Below are positions 1 to 9,868 of a stretch of 30,350 bases of DNA, piece after piece (position 1 is the first letter of the stretch; every line of letters starts with the position of its first letter). The stretch is taken from positions 1-30,350 of the forward strand of contig JALLPB010000045.1 of NCBI GenBank assembly GCA_036939975.1. The letters are read 5' to 3'. The notes beneath the pieces were generated by a model. The model searched no databases. It saw only the letters and a program-made list of their open reading frames with translations, and had not been told where the DNA came from. The position numbers and the translations under genes are program-made. This stretch comes from Cyclostephanos tholiformis (Eukaryota; Bacillariophyta; Thalassiosirophyceae; Thalassiosirales; Thalassiosiraceae).

Positions 1-620
1 GGGGGGGGGGGGGGGTTGCCACTCGTTGTCTTCCTCGTCCTCGTCATCGCCGTCGTCGTCATCGTCGTCGAAATCGTTGTCCTCGTCTTCGTTTTGTGAG
101 GGGGAAAGTTCGCCGCGGTTCGACCTCGTCATCATCGATGTCGTTGTCGCTGTCTTCGTCGTCATCCTCGTCCTTTTTGTCCTCGTCCTTATCGTCATCG
201 TCGTTTTCGTTGTCGTCGTCATTGTGTGAGGGGGGGGGTTGATTGTTGTGTAAGGAGGGGGGTTCACTGCTCGTTGTTGTCTTCGTCCTCATCCTCGTCC
301 TCGTCCTCGTCCTCGTCCTTGTCCTTGTCCTTGTCCTCGTCATCATCAAAGTCGCCGTCGTCGTCGTCGTTCTTGTGCAAGGGGGGGGGGGGGTTGCCAC
401 GGTTTGACCTCGCAGTCGTCGTCCTTATCCTCGTCGCTGTTTTCGTCGTCGTCCTCGTTGCTGTCTTCGCCATCGTCCTTGTTGTTGTATTCGTCGTCGT
501 CCTCGTCCTCGTCGTCATCATAGTCATAGTCATTGTTGTGTGAGGGGGTGGGGGTCGCTGCGGTTCGTCGTCGTCATCGTCCTCGTTGTCCTTGTCCTTG
601 TGTCCTCATCCTCGTCGTTA
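1..620. repeat. GTC/CTC-rich higher-order satellite
   Basis: Almost the whole stretch consists of GTC, CTC and GTT triplets. It is interrupted at about 97, 225-255, 375-410 and 536-560 by a recurring motif: TGTGTGAG or a variant, a run of 5-12 G, then GTTGCC-like and CGGTTCGACCTC-like sequence. This gives a nested repeat with units of very roughly 130-160 bp. Open frames on both strands are pure low complexity (Ser, Val or Leu runs on one strand, Asp, Glu, Thr or Arg runs on the other) and are not taken as genes. The first 15 bases are all G. Confidence 0.85.
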
Positions 621-698
621 TCGGCGCACCCTTGCCAAGGCGGAGAGTCGGACGTCGCACCATCGTCGATGTTATAATTTTGTTTTTTATTAGGATTT

Positions 699-741
699 GA
701 TTTTTCTACACAATTTCATACTATTCCTATGTAGAAAAATC
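699..741. repeat. 12-bp inverted repeat (hairpin) in AT-rich spacer
   Basis: GATTTTTCTACA at 699-710 is matched by its exact reverse complement TGTAGAAAAATC at 730-741, with a 19-base loop. It could form a transcript hairpin or be a transposon-end remnant. The rest of 620-800 shows no gene. Confidence 0.6.
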
Positions 742-799
742 GGCGATTTGTTGTTGTGGCCCAAAAATTCCTCTTGACGATGATGTAAAAACACCCATC

Positions 800-1084
800 G
801 TGCCCTACGGCACCACCAAATTCGGCATCTTAAACCCCGTCCCCTCGCGCGGACACTCGATCGGTAGATCTACAAGCCCCACCCAACAAGATGATGGCTG
901 GTTGTCTGACGACGGTCATGGCATCATTACCAAATATCTGCCAGATGGTGAGGCAGAATTCTGCCTAAAAGGCAGAATTCTGCTGGTGCAGGAGATGCAC
1001 CGTTTATGTATGGGGTATCGTTTAGTCTGGGCAGATGCTTTTTTCATGTTGCTACCCACAATTTCATTTTTAGAGCCTCATTAG
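800..1084 (+). other. unassigned open frame with nested inverted repeats
   Basis: An open frame of 94 codons begins with GTG and has no in-frame upstream ATG, so it is at best an exon or a fragment. I recognise no family. Inside it, at 951-966, lies the palindrome AGGCAGAATTCTGCCT, followed after AAAA by a second near-copy at 971-984. The repeat therefore sits inside the frame, which argues against a conserved protein. Treat it as possible transposon debris. Confidence 0.2.
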
Positions 1085-2126
1085 TATCATTCTAGCACTC
1101 AACCCCCATGGGCAAGCTACTATTCTTGTAGCCCTTGACCTGAGGTTTCCAACGGTATCTTTTCCTGGCGTTGGGTCCAAGTTTTGACCTCTAACCATTC
1201 AATCTCTGCCGGTGTCCTTGTAGACGAGTTATTATCTCTATTTTTTCCAAGTTCATTTTTGCTCGTCTCATTCTCCAATGATTTTCCATTGACAACAACC
1301 AAAAGATACAAATAGATTGGTTATGGTCTGAACAACCTAACCGTATGTTTTGATCATTGTCCATTCCATAATCATTGCATAGGATCGTTTACAGTTTGAT
1401 GATGTCTTGGTGCTTCCAAAAATAGGCAGAAGATGACAACAAACTCGCACAAACAAGCAACACAACCAAGTGCCACCACACAAAAAATCTATTTCTGCCA
1501 TAATTGCTGCACCCCCCCCCTCCAACCTCAATAATCATGTCCAAGCAGCGCCCATTCTCCGATAATCTAGAATGGTTCTACACGCACTGTGCCAACCATC
1601 ACCATCATGATTCGCTCAAGTACAAAAAAAATGATAGACGCAGCAATTTGGGCGCTGCACTATGTGAAAAAAGTTTCAATATCATGCATTACCCCCACCT
1701 CAATGTGTGAGTTTGCCACATTGCTCTCCTTCCATAATAAATGTTTTGCCGACAATAAAATCATCAGAGCATATGTCAATCCAATTGCTACATGCCTTGT
1801 TGATCTCGAGGATGATCTCAGTTTGGTTTTACTGATAAGGAATTGTGCTGACTTGACCATTTTAACAAGGCAATTTTGCTAGGAACCATGACCCAATGAA
1901 TCTTGCATGGAAGAAAGGATGCTTCTCCTAAAGACAATCCTTTGACCGATGCAACACCTCCAATCACAGCAGCATCTCCAGCCAATCAAACAGTCTGTAG
2001 CCAAGTTGCCATGCCATTGACAAGGAATACGAGTGCATGAGCAAACCACACACCCCCGTCCGAATTGGCAGCAGTAGCCTCTAGCACTCCTCCAATGATA
2101 CAACATCTATCAGTCAAGTTGGATGA
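1085..2126. other. AT-rich interval, no supported gene
   Basis: Several short frames exist on both strands, none with a recognisable motif, a good start context or a consistent composition. The sequence is AT-rich with short homopolymers, for example C9 near 1509. The end of the interval (about 1870-2120) looks like decayed coding sequence, since protein-like stretches alternate with stops, and it may belong with the relic that follows. Confidence 0.5.
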
Positions 2127-2912
2127 TAACTTTGCAACAGATTTTCTGGATGTGACCTGAACATGCATAAAGAGTGCTATATTCAATGGATGGAAAAGTA
2201 TTATGAAACAAAAGGCATTGATTCTACAAAAATCAAAGATAATGTAACAAAAAATAGAGGTTACTGCAGACATGAAATGTATTGGTACACAAGATATGGT
2301 TCTGGTGCTAAATCAGAAAGTTCAGAGACTAAAGAAGTTGATGATTTGAAAGATTCCATCGCATCCGGACATGACAGCACTGATAGTAATAACATGCGAT
2401 GGTTCTTTGCCAGATGCAAAAACCCGAAGTGTAATGAAAACCCCCTCAGTACAATTGAGCTGGCCCTGCACGTGTATCACTTCACAGACTATTGATGACA
2501 AGGATAACCACCAAGTATGATTACTTGACGAGTTAAGGTGTGGTTGTCATGCAGTTGCATGTGATAATAATTTTGTCTATAATATATATAACAAATCCAT
2601 TGACTTAAAGAGTGACGCCAGTTTCACTGAAAATACGATCCATTCTTTGGCAAGTATTGATTACGAAACAATATCCATGCTTAGTAGTAGTGACAATGAG
2701 TCCTCAGAATATGAGGAGAGCAGTTAGGAAGATCTGTTACCTGACTCGAACAATACGTCCAACATTTCTGGTGAGGGTACTACAGGAGGAACAAATGCAT
2801 CCACTGTATTGGGTGAGGGTACTACAGAAAATATAGTTTCGAATGTTTTGGGGGCAAGTACTACAGAACCTAGTGCACTAGATGTGTTTAAAAAGTGGGA
2901 AGAATATGTATA
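2127..2912 (+). pseudogene. decayed Cys-rich / acidic protein relic
   Basis: Frame 2136-2495 carries Cys/His spacing resembling a zinc knuckle (CNRFSGC, then HKEC, residues about 1-15) and a later RCKNPKC. A second protein-like stretch at about 2523-2912 starts with a Cys-rich RCGCHAVAC and runs into acidic and Ser/Thr-rich sequence. It carries an in-frame TAG near 2726 and a degenerate repeat around GEGTT. The two parts lie in different frames with stops between them, so this is probably one broken gene, perhaps transposon-borne. I cannot name the family. Introns are an alternative to decay, but I see no convincing splice sites. Confidence 0.35.
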
Positions 2913-3851
2913 GTCTTTCTTGTTGTATTGATTATTATGACAATGAGATGTATGGACTTGGAATGGAGGATCGGAGCAATATTTTTAATGTTCAAAAGTC
3001 AATGTACAGGCAACCAACTAAGATGGAAATAACAAAGAATAGAGAGTATACGTAAGGTTTGATGAGACAATATGATAAAGACATGGAGATAACTAAGTAG
3101 AATCAAATAGGAAACAGAATTAGACTTGCATCAGTACATCAAAACATAAATAATTAAATAGTATAAACACACTAATCCATGGCACTGGATTAAATTTGTT
3201 GCTTGCTCCTTTCCTAAATAGTTCAGACTAGCCAAAACAATGATTCCATCTAGGATTGGAAGTGAGCTTATTTGGTGGATAATCCTCCAATTTCTTTGTT
3301 TCTTGTTTGAGGTAAGTAATGGCATTCAATATTTCTTTCTCCAATCCCTTCAGTTGCAATACGAGCGACCGAAGGAGTGAGAGCTTATCCCAGATTAAGG
3401 GACCAAATATGTGTCTGTCAGTAAGTGAGTGAGTGAGTGAGTCCATCCCCCTGAGATTGATTTTCCTTCTGTTTTTCGATGGATTTTCCTCGACAGGAAA
3501 GAATCTATTTTCGGCAGAAGAAAGGTGTCAATTTTGAGAAATGAGTGACGTTTGAGTACAACCTATGGTCTGTCTGTCAACCATAGATCTGTCCATCGCC
3601 CGATGGTCTGTCTGTTGATTTTGAGCTCATAACCTAATTAGATAATGCTTCAGATATTGCTTTTGCTATTTCTAAAGCCGTCGCATATTCAACCATTCAA
3701 CAGCAAATTCAAATGTGTAACTTAACATTGTAAATGAACACTTACCTAAATGAGTTTTTGGACTTGTTCATGATCATAGACTTTCCATCAAAAATTAAAT
3801 CAAGAAAGTTGTCAATGAGCTTTTCTTTACAAATGAGTGACTGGGGATATT
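2913..3851. other. AT-rich interval with a GTGA microsatellite
   Basis: No gene is supported. Positions 3421-3442 hold a short (GTGA)n run. TGGTCTGTCTGT occurs twice, near 3566 and 3604, flanking a short self-complementary patch. Confidence 0.5.
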
Positions 3852-4238
3852 ATGTATAAAATGACTGAGACATCCTACAAACCTAACAAAGGCATTGCAA
3901 GTAACAGCGGTGAAATTATAACGTACAGACCGGCCATGCACCAAGGTAAATCAAACGAGGAAATGTTTTTGCATGTTACTACCTACATGAAAGAGGTCAT
4001 AGAAGTGTTAGCAAAAAAGGCAAAGAAGACAAAACCAAATAAAAAAGACATTGACTCGCTCAACCGAGCCAACGAAATGGCTGCGTTTCTTGTTGCAATT
4101 TACAATAAGACCTCAGAATCAAAATTGTCAACGTTTGGAAAAATGTTAGACCACCTAAACACCATTAAACCAGATGAGAATGAAATTGGCAATGAGTCTA
4201 GTGAAGAGGACCCATACTCCGATGAGGATGATGACTAG
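3852..4238 (+). CDS. hypothetical acidic-tailed small protein
   Basis: This is an intact frame of 128 codons from the first ATG. The frame itself opens just after a TGA, so no longer version exists without an intron. The product is hydrophilic: a lysine-rich middle (residues about 55-75), a mixed helical section, then a strongly acidic tail ending in SDEDDD. There is no signal peptide, membrane span or known motif. It is AT-rich, unlike the GC-rich host exons of this window, and lies in transposon-rich sequence. It could be an accessory ORF of a mobile element or a terminal exon. I do not recognise it. Confidence 0.4.
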   Translation: MYKMTETSYKPNKGIASNSGEIITYRPAMHQGKSNEEMFLHVTTYMKEVIEVLAKKAKKTKPNKKDIDSLNRANEMAAFLVAIYNKTSESKLSTFGKMLDHLNTIKPDENEIGNESSEEDPYSDEDDD

Positions 4239-4467
4239 TTCGTGAGTGGGTGCAATACCCTCACTCTTACAAACAGGAACATGATTGACAAGTATCGACG
4301 GAAAATTCCATTTTGGAATATATTGTTGTCTGAAGATCTTTTTCAAGATGTGCTAGATTTTAAAATAAACATTATCAATATTTGTAAATTCATATTATAT
4401 TAAAAATACAGGTTTACAGGAGTGCACCGGGAGCTCACAGGGAGCTCGTTGCAGTCTGCGTTAATTT

Positions 4468-4690
4468 TATTTGGTGAAACAAAAATAAGAATGTTATATT
4501 TGGTGAGGTTAATGAATAGGCATTCAATTTTTGATGAGGTTAATGAGTAGTAATTTTCGTAATTGGTGAGGTTATAAATTTTTGATATTTGGCAAGGTTA
4601 ATGAATAAGCATTTGAAATTTGGTGAGGTTCATGAATACTATTGTTCCAATTTGGTGAGGTTAATGAACATATATATATTAGGGATTGGG
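4468..4690. repeat. 31-bp tandem repeat array
   Basis: Seven to eight diverged copies of a unit built on TTTGGTGAGGTTAATGAATA occur with spacings of 27-32 bp (copy starts near 4470, 4498, 4529, 4562, 4588, 4618, 4649 and a poor one near 4684). Frames run through the array but are explained by the repeat. Confidence 0.8.
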
Positions 4691-5158
4691 GAGGTAAAAA
4701 GATTACAGTTAATGTGCAATTGGTTTGGCATGAGGAGTCAGCGAGTGGCGAGTGACTGTCCCTGGAGGACATTGTCCTACATTTTTAGTTTCGAATCACA
4801 TACAAACAATGGAGAGTATTTTGGTATTTATTATTTATACAATAATAAACACACATCATCAGTCAAATTACGGTGTGTGTTATAATGTGACGATCCCGTG
4901 CTCCTCCTTCGCCGGACGGCCCACGTGCCTCGGGATGAGGTTGCTTCCCCCCCTCGACCCGTTCTCAACCCGTGTCTTTGTTCTATGACATATTGAGGAC
5001 AACTTTGGTAGACCCTGCTAAACAACAAAATCTCACCGCATACCTTAACTCCTCGGGCATTGGCCCGGCATATTTCGATCCCCATCCAAGAAGATGTTTC
5101 ATAAGATGTGTTGAAGTAGCCAAACATGCACGTGCATCTTCATTCAAGACAACATCGA
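4691..5158. other. spacer downstream of the F-box gene, no firm gene
   Basis: The AT-rich part (4691-4885) is empty. A GC-richer part (4888-5158) carries open frames on both strands but no motif that decides between them. It probably includes the 3' untranslated region of the minus-strand F-box gene. Confidence 0.45.
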
Positions 5159-7975
5159 TCACATCTTTAAGAGTTTCAAACTGCCATCCCTACATAGGCT
5201 GATAAGAGTATCTTCTCCGCTCACCAGCAGATCCACTACACAGCTACGGATTTCACCGCCCTCACCCTCCAATCGTCTTCCCGGATGACAGCGTATGGAG
5301 CCCAGTTTCAGGCCGGTGGATATGTCCCAGCCAACAATTTTGCCATTGTTCCCGCCGGAGGAGAGCAGGATGTCTCCGACAACTGTCAATAATTCCACGG
5401 CCCCGTTGTGGATACCTATCAGATCGTACCGCAGCGTCAGGGCTGGGAGCGGCCCCCTGCCGATGGCCCTTGATACGCTCTCCGTAACCTGCATCTGCCA
5501 AAATCGCACGTCCCCGTTGTTTGTGCCGGTGATCAGGAGGTTGTCGTGCACGAAGAATGCCCGCGTGACGAGGTGAAATCCCGTCCCGCTCTGCGTCGAG
5601 GATTTGTACACCTGGATGTGACGAAATTTCTGTGTCTCTACGCGCGCGCACAGTCCAACTAAATCGTCGTCGGGTTTCAGCCACAGCCGAATGTTGCCGT
5701 CACGGTCACCGGTGCATATCACGGAATAGAACTGTCCGTGCGACTCAATCGACGTCGACGCCTAGAGTGAGTGAGGTTTTACAAAGGTGTCAGACAGATC
5801 GGCCAATTAAAAATCAAGGCAAAATCGATGCACTATATTCACCATTGAAAAGATCGGACAGCTGTAAAAGTTTGAGAACGCCAGGACAGACTGTTCTAGG
5901 CTAAAATTTTGGTTCAAGGCGTGCGGATAAAAATAAACTTTGCCCGCGCAGCAGGCCGAGAACAACACCGGCACGTCATGAGGAGATGGGCCGCAGTTGA
6001 CGAAGGTGAGGTCCGTCACCTCACTATCGTGGGCATGGTGACTCCCAGCGATTGCAAAGGCGTACCCATCGCCACCAGGGGTGAGCGTCGCCGAGACGGC
6101 AGCAACCCTACCGGAGGCGTATCCAATGAAGCAGCAAGGCGATGAGTTGCATAGTCCATCGGCGGCGGGGCGCATCCACGAGGGATCGCAGTGGATCAGA
6201 GACAGGACCTGGCCGCCACCCTCGTCATCACCGACAACGCAAAAATCTCCGCCTGGAACCCGGCCGCTGTTGTCACCACCACCAATCGGGGTATCGGTAC
6301 GGCGGAACAACGACAACGTCGATGACAGGATTCGTATGCCATCGAAGTCACCCCGCACGACGATCGGCGGCATCCAATCAGGACCGGCATTCGGGGGACG
6401 GGGCAGTCGCAGCGCACTCATCCCGAAGTAGCCATTACAGTACACCAAGTCGGGATTGGCGTAAGTCGGGTTGTCGTAATATATCGCTTCCATCTCGTCG
6501 TGCTCTGGGAGGATGCTAATCGTGGCTCTTAATCGGTTACGATGCGACGCCAATGCGTCCTCGTCGGGCGACGGAGCTGGAGGCGCGATTGACCTTAAAA
6601 TAAGTCCTCTCCGCAACCTCCGTATTGTGGCCCACCGATCGCGCCACGACATTTCCCACCTTTCGAGGGCATCCCCCCCCCAAGACGCGCCACCCCTCCC
6701 TCTACCGAAAGCGCGAAGGAAGACGCCACGCAGTAGGTCCTCGGACCTGCGCACGGATCCACCCCCGTACAAGAGCCTGCGAGAGCGCGCAGACGTCGAG
6801 CAGAGGGACGTTAGGTCTGACAGGCTCGGGAGGAACGACGCGATGTGGTACAGTAGATCCTCGTTCAGGTCGTCCATGGACCATCCGGTCCCTTCAAATC
6901 CTCCCCTTAACGCGACCTTCCCCCCCCACCGGACGACCTCGTCTCCCCTTCCTCGCCGCAGGCCTCTCAGCCTCTCTACCAGTTCGTCGACCTCCATGTG
7001 GCTCAATTCCACCAGTCGATCTGCGCTGTTCCCTCCGTCGTGGTCCGGCTTGTCAAGGTGTCCGTGCCTTATTCGGCAGTACCACGATCCCTGCACCCTC
7101 ATCTTGCAGAGGGAGCACTGCCTTACGTCGACGTGTACGCCGAATGCTCGACGCAGGTCGGGGTACATCCGGCCGTCAGCGCCGAGAAAGGATTGGTCGC
7201 CGTCAATGACGCCCCTCTTCATCGCGAGGATCGCGCCGATCATGATGGACGAACGCATCCGTTCCGAACGGGCGTCGCCGTTCTTCATGATCTTGTTGAG
7301 CTCGCCCTGCGTGCCCTCGCGGGAGAAGGCGAGGTCCGGAAACAACGTGGACGACGACGTCGAGAAGGAGGATTCGTTCACGGCGTTCGCGTTCGCCCTC
7401 CGTCGCCCGGACAATCGTCGCGCGTGGCCTGCCCCACCCTCGTCCTCCCCGTCGCCCCCAGGCTGTCGCCAGTTCTTTTCTGACTTTTTTTTCTTCGTTC
7501 GACCTCCGATGGCAGAGGCAGCGTCCCCCCCCTCTTTTCCCATCCGCTGTTCCTCATCGGCCTCCCGTTTCTTTTCGATGTAAATCGCAACCTCCTCAAT
7601 CGAGCGGCAAACCTTGCTCTTGGGCCCCGCTCGTCGGGCGGGATGAGGGGGGTGGAATTCTCGTATCCACCCCCCCTTCTCCCTCTTTCTGCCCGTTTTG
7701 GATGAGGAGGATGACGAGACCGACAGTCCCTGAAGCGAGCATTGCGGCGCCGCCGCATGGCGATCGTCGTGCGGACATACCCGTCGCTGCACCTCGATCC
7801 ACCCACTGGGCCAGTCGAAGTCCCCAATACCGTAGGTGGGAGGGCTTCGCCATATCTCCGATCGACCGTCGAGTCGTACAGTCAGCGATCGCACCTCCAC
7901 CGACCCCTCCCTCCTCTCACCCTTGGCCCCAACTCCTCCGTTTGACTTAGCCATCATCGCGGGCACCTCCGCCAT
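5159..7975 (-). CDS. F-box / WD40 repeat protein with MBD-like N-terminus
   Basis: Two exons: 7975-5843 and 5761-5159, with an 81-bp intron (GTGAAT donor, CTCTAG acceptor, phase 0), giving 911 residues. The start is the ATG that opens MAEVPAMMAK. Visible parts in order: residues about 48-135 resemble an MBD/TAM-type DNA-binding fold (a WPSGWIEV start, a CRSIEEVAIYI end) split by a Ser-rich insert; basic low complexity 150-200; a Cys/His cluster 285-305 (CSLCK, then WYCRIRHGHLD); an F-box at 367-410 (LNEDLLYHIASFLPSLSDL); and about six WD40 blades from about 620 to the end, with GD-RDGNIRLW and NNGDVRFW the clearest. F-box proteins recruit substrates to SCF ubiquitin ligases, and WD40 blades usually bind the substrate. 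The F-box and WD40 calls are firm. The MBD call is an inference from spacing. Confidence 0.88.
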
Positions 7976-8031
7976 CAGGATGTCCGGGAAGGCTCAGTTT
8001 TCCAGAAAGAATTATGGGAATTGTGGAAGTT

Positions 8032-8075
8032 GTCCGTCGTTCGTCCGTCGTTCGTCCGTCGTTCGTCCGTCGTCG
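8032..8075. repeat. 11-bp tandem minisatellite
   Basis: Four copies of GTCCGTCGTTC lie head to tail, the last one diverged. They sit about 60 bp upstream of the F-box gene start, so in its promoter or 5' leader. Confidence 0.85.
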
Positions 8076-8205
8076 TCAGCGTGTACTACCTGTCAAAAAA
8101 TTTTATCAGAGCACAAAAATGTCAGTTATGTAACTTTTCATCTTTTCCCCAATATTGTTCAGTAGTAACAACAAGCACCCAATGCAAAAGGGACACTGCA
8201 GATAA

Positions 8206-8634
8206 TCAATATAGAGCGGGTGTAGATGCCCTTTTTTGGAGGGGAGACTGGGGTGCCACTGGGAGAATGACCTCTCTCCCCAAACCTGCCCCGTCACCTG
8301 AGGAGGGGGGAACTTCGAGGGGATTTGGGGTGCACTTTTGGGGCATAAATCCAATATTTGCCCCAGAAGTGCCCCTGTAGCCCTCTGCAATGAGACTGGT
8401 ACCATAGTCCTCTGCCTCATTCCCCCTATCCTTCAGCCATGGCCGAAGCTGAAGCACCTCCTCCCACCGCTGCCTCCTCCTCAGCCCCATCATTGTCCTG
8501 TGCAACGATGGCAAAACATCCCCCCCATATGTTACTTTTGCCACGGTTGCAGGTTGCATCTTGTATTGATTCCCCCCCCCCACTGACACTGTCTTGAGGT
8601 TGATTGTTGCCTTTATTAATTGATTGGTGGCCAT
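8206..8634 (-). CDS. unassigned ORF, possible transposon fragment
   Basis: An open frame of 142 codons from an ATG. Early residues are mixed and protein-like, while the second half is rich in Gly, Pro and Arg and overlaps the strong hairpin at 8327-8375. There is no recognisable domain, signal peptide or membrane span. It lies between the F-box gene and a Copia integrase relic and may be part of the same decayed element. Coding status is uncertain. Confidence 0.25.
   Translation of the reverse strand: MATNQLIKATINLKTVSVGGGNQYKMQPATVAKVTYGGDVLPSLHRTMMGLRRRQRWEEVLQLRPWLKDRGNEAEDYGTSLIAEGYRGTSGANIGFMPQKCTPNPLEVPPSSGDGAGLGREVILPVAPQSPLQKRASTPALY
8327..8375. repeat. 49-bp GC-rich hairpin
   Basis: GGGGTGCACTTTTGGGGCA on the left arm pairs with TGCCCCAGAAGTGCCCC on the right arm with few mismatches and a loop of only a few bases. 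It is either the core of a small inverted-repeat element or an RNA hairpin. Confidence 0.6.
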
Positions 8635-8685
8635 GTAAGGCCGGGCTCTACTTTTCTATGGGTCACCTTTTTGGCACCCCAGGCA

Positions 8686-8884
8686 ACCCCATAGCATGAA
8701 AAAATCCCAACCAAGCATGCCTGGCATTGCTAATATTGAGATGAGCAGGTACATTGCGCCAGAAGGGACGCCAGAGGGCCCACTGGTGGGGGTAGAGGCC
8801 GGGGCAGACGTCGCCATTGTTTGGGGAAAGTTCACTTTAAAATGAATTGATGAAAAAGAGGACACTACTGACCCCATAGCATGA
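8686..8884. repeat. 14-bp direct repeat flanking a 171-bp segment
   Basis: ACCCCATAGCATGA occurs at 8686-8699 and again at 8871-8884. The arrangement fits a target-site duplication around a short insertion next to the integrase relic, though the enclosed segment has no clear terminal repeats. Confidence 0.45.
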
Positions 8885-8934
8885 CAAACAACAAACAGAA
8901 CAAGCCCAATGTCACCCATGATTTAGTGAGCCAG

Positions 8935-9105
8935 ATAATTGTCGGATCCAGGGTTGCAAGGCTCGCGATGAAGTGATCTTTGAATGTGGCAATCGCACGT
9001 TCGGCGGCGTTGGCGCGATGATTGTGGGGCGGCACCAATTGTATTTTTATGTTGTTGCTGCGAATGAATGCTGCCACTGTCGTTGAGCATTCATTGTCCA
9101 TGACG
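8935..9105 (-). pseudogene. Copia-type retrotransposon integrase relic
   Basis: The frame shows the integrase core signature VMDNEC (second catalytic Asp), then IQLVPPHNHRANAAERAI with the catalytic Glu, then ATFKDHFI. This order and spacing are typical of the rve domain of Ty1/Copia elements, including the diatom CoDi lineages. Only about 57 codons survive. Upstream the frame meets the unresolved base at 9106, and downstream it runs into unrelated sequence, so no reverse transcriptase, RNase H or long terminal repeat is visible here. Family assignment is firm for the integrase fold and moderate for Copia. Confidence 0.75.
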
Positions 9106-9106
9106 N
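9106..9106. other. single unresolved base (N)
   Basis: A lone N sits at the upstream edge of the integrase relic. It may be one ambiguous base or a placeholder for an unsized gap, so continuity across it is not assured. Confidence 0.9.
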
Positions 9107-9868
9107 TACGGCGCCAAACATACCTACTGCCTGCAATAGTCTGACAACAGCTGACAACCACTCAAAACTGACACAATAGCCGTATGTTCTACACTTGTAG
9201 TTTTCATTATTGGGGGAGGTTTGTCCAAAATGTCATGGCACATTATTGTCGCACCTCGAAAATACCTCAACAAAAAATTTTGACATTTTGGATGGAATAT
9301 CATATGGTACGCCAGGGTACTCCACAACTACTACTGGTAGTACTAACGTTTTTCGTACCATTTTTTTAAAATATATAAAAATGTCGTATTGTACGCCACT
9401 ACTTTACATAGTAGTAGATACGTGGGAAATATGGGAACACTCACGTCACTGGCCAGAGTGTAAAAAAAAAAAAAAAAAACAGAGAGTCATCATCGCGAAT
9501 ACGTCAACAAACGACATCGGCATCACACACGATGCGTATGGATTTGTATGTTGTTGAGTCGTCGTCGTCGTTGTCGTCGTCATCCCCCGAGAAAGGAGGT
9601 CGCGTCAATAATAATATTTCATAATAGTAGATATATCGGCAAGCATCATCGCACACAGACATGAACATTATTTTATAAATATTAGCGAGTCGTAACAAAA
9701 AAAAAGAACGGAAACCATCCAATAAAACAGGGGGGGGGGGGGGAATAGGGCGGGCCACTCGATCGGGGGCGGGTTTTAGGGTGATTGGATAGGGGTGGTA
9801 CGGAGGTAGAGGTGGAGAGAGAGGAAGGGGGGGAAGGGGGAGTGCGACCCCCGCGTACGAATAATAAT
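9107..9868. other. AT-rich spacer upstream of the GH72 gene
   Basis: No gene is supported. The spacer contains an A18 run near 9462-9479, a short GTC-triplet run at 9556-9585 like that at the window start, and a G13 run near 9731-9743. The GH72 promoter should lie in its right half. Confidence 0.5.

Noticed and set aside
26..543. Overlapping open frames on both strands in the first 550 bases
   Set aside because: They are pure triplet low complexity (Ser/Val/Leu against Asp/Thr/Arg) and follow from the repeat, with no domain or start context.
4972..5202. Plus-strand frame with a protein-like stretch (LFYDILRTTLVDPAKQQNLT)
   Set aside because: It has no ATG, is antisense to the end of the F-box gene, has no splice partner that I could find, and the opposite strand is equally open.
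6513..7583. Long plus-strand frame of 356 codons
   Set aside because: It is the antisense shadow of the F-box gene: Arg/Ser/Pro-rich, no motif, while the minus strand carries the F-box and WD40 signatures.
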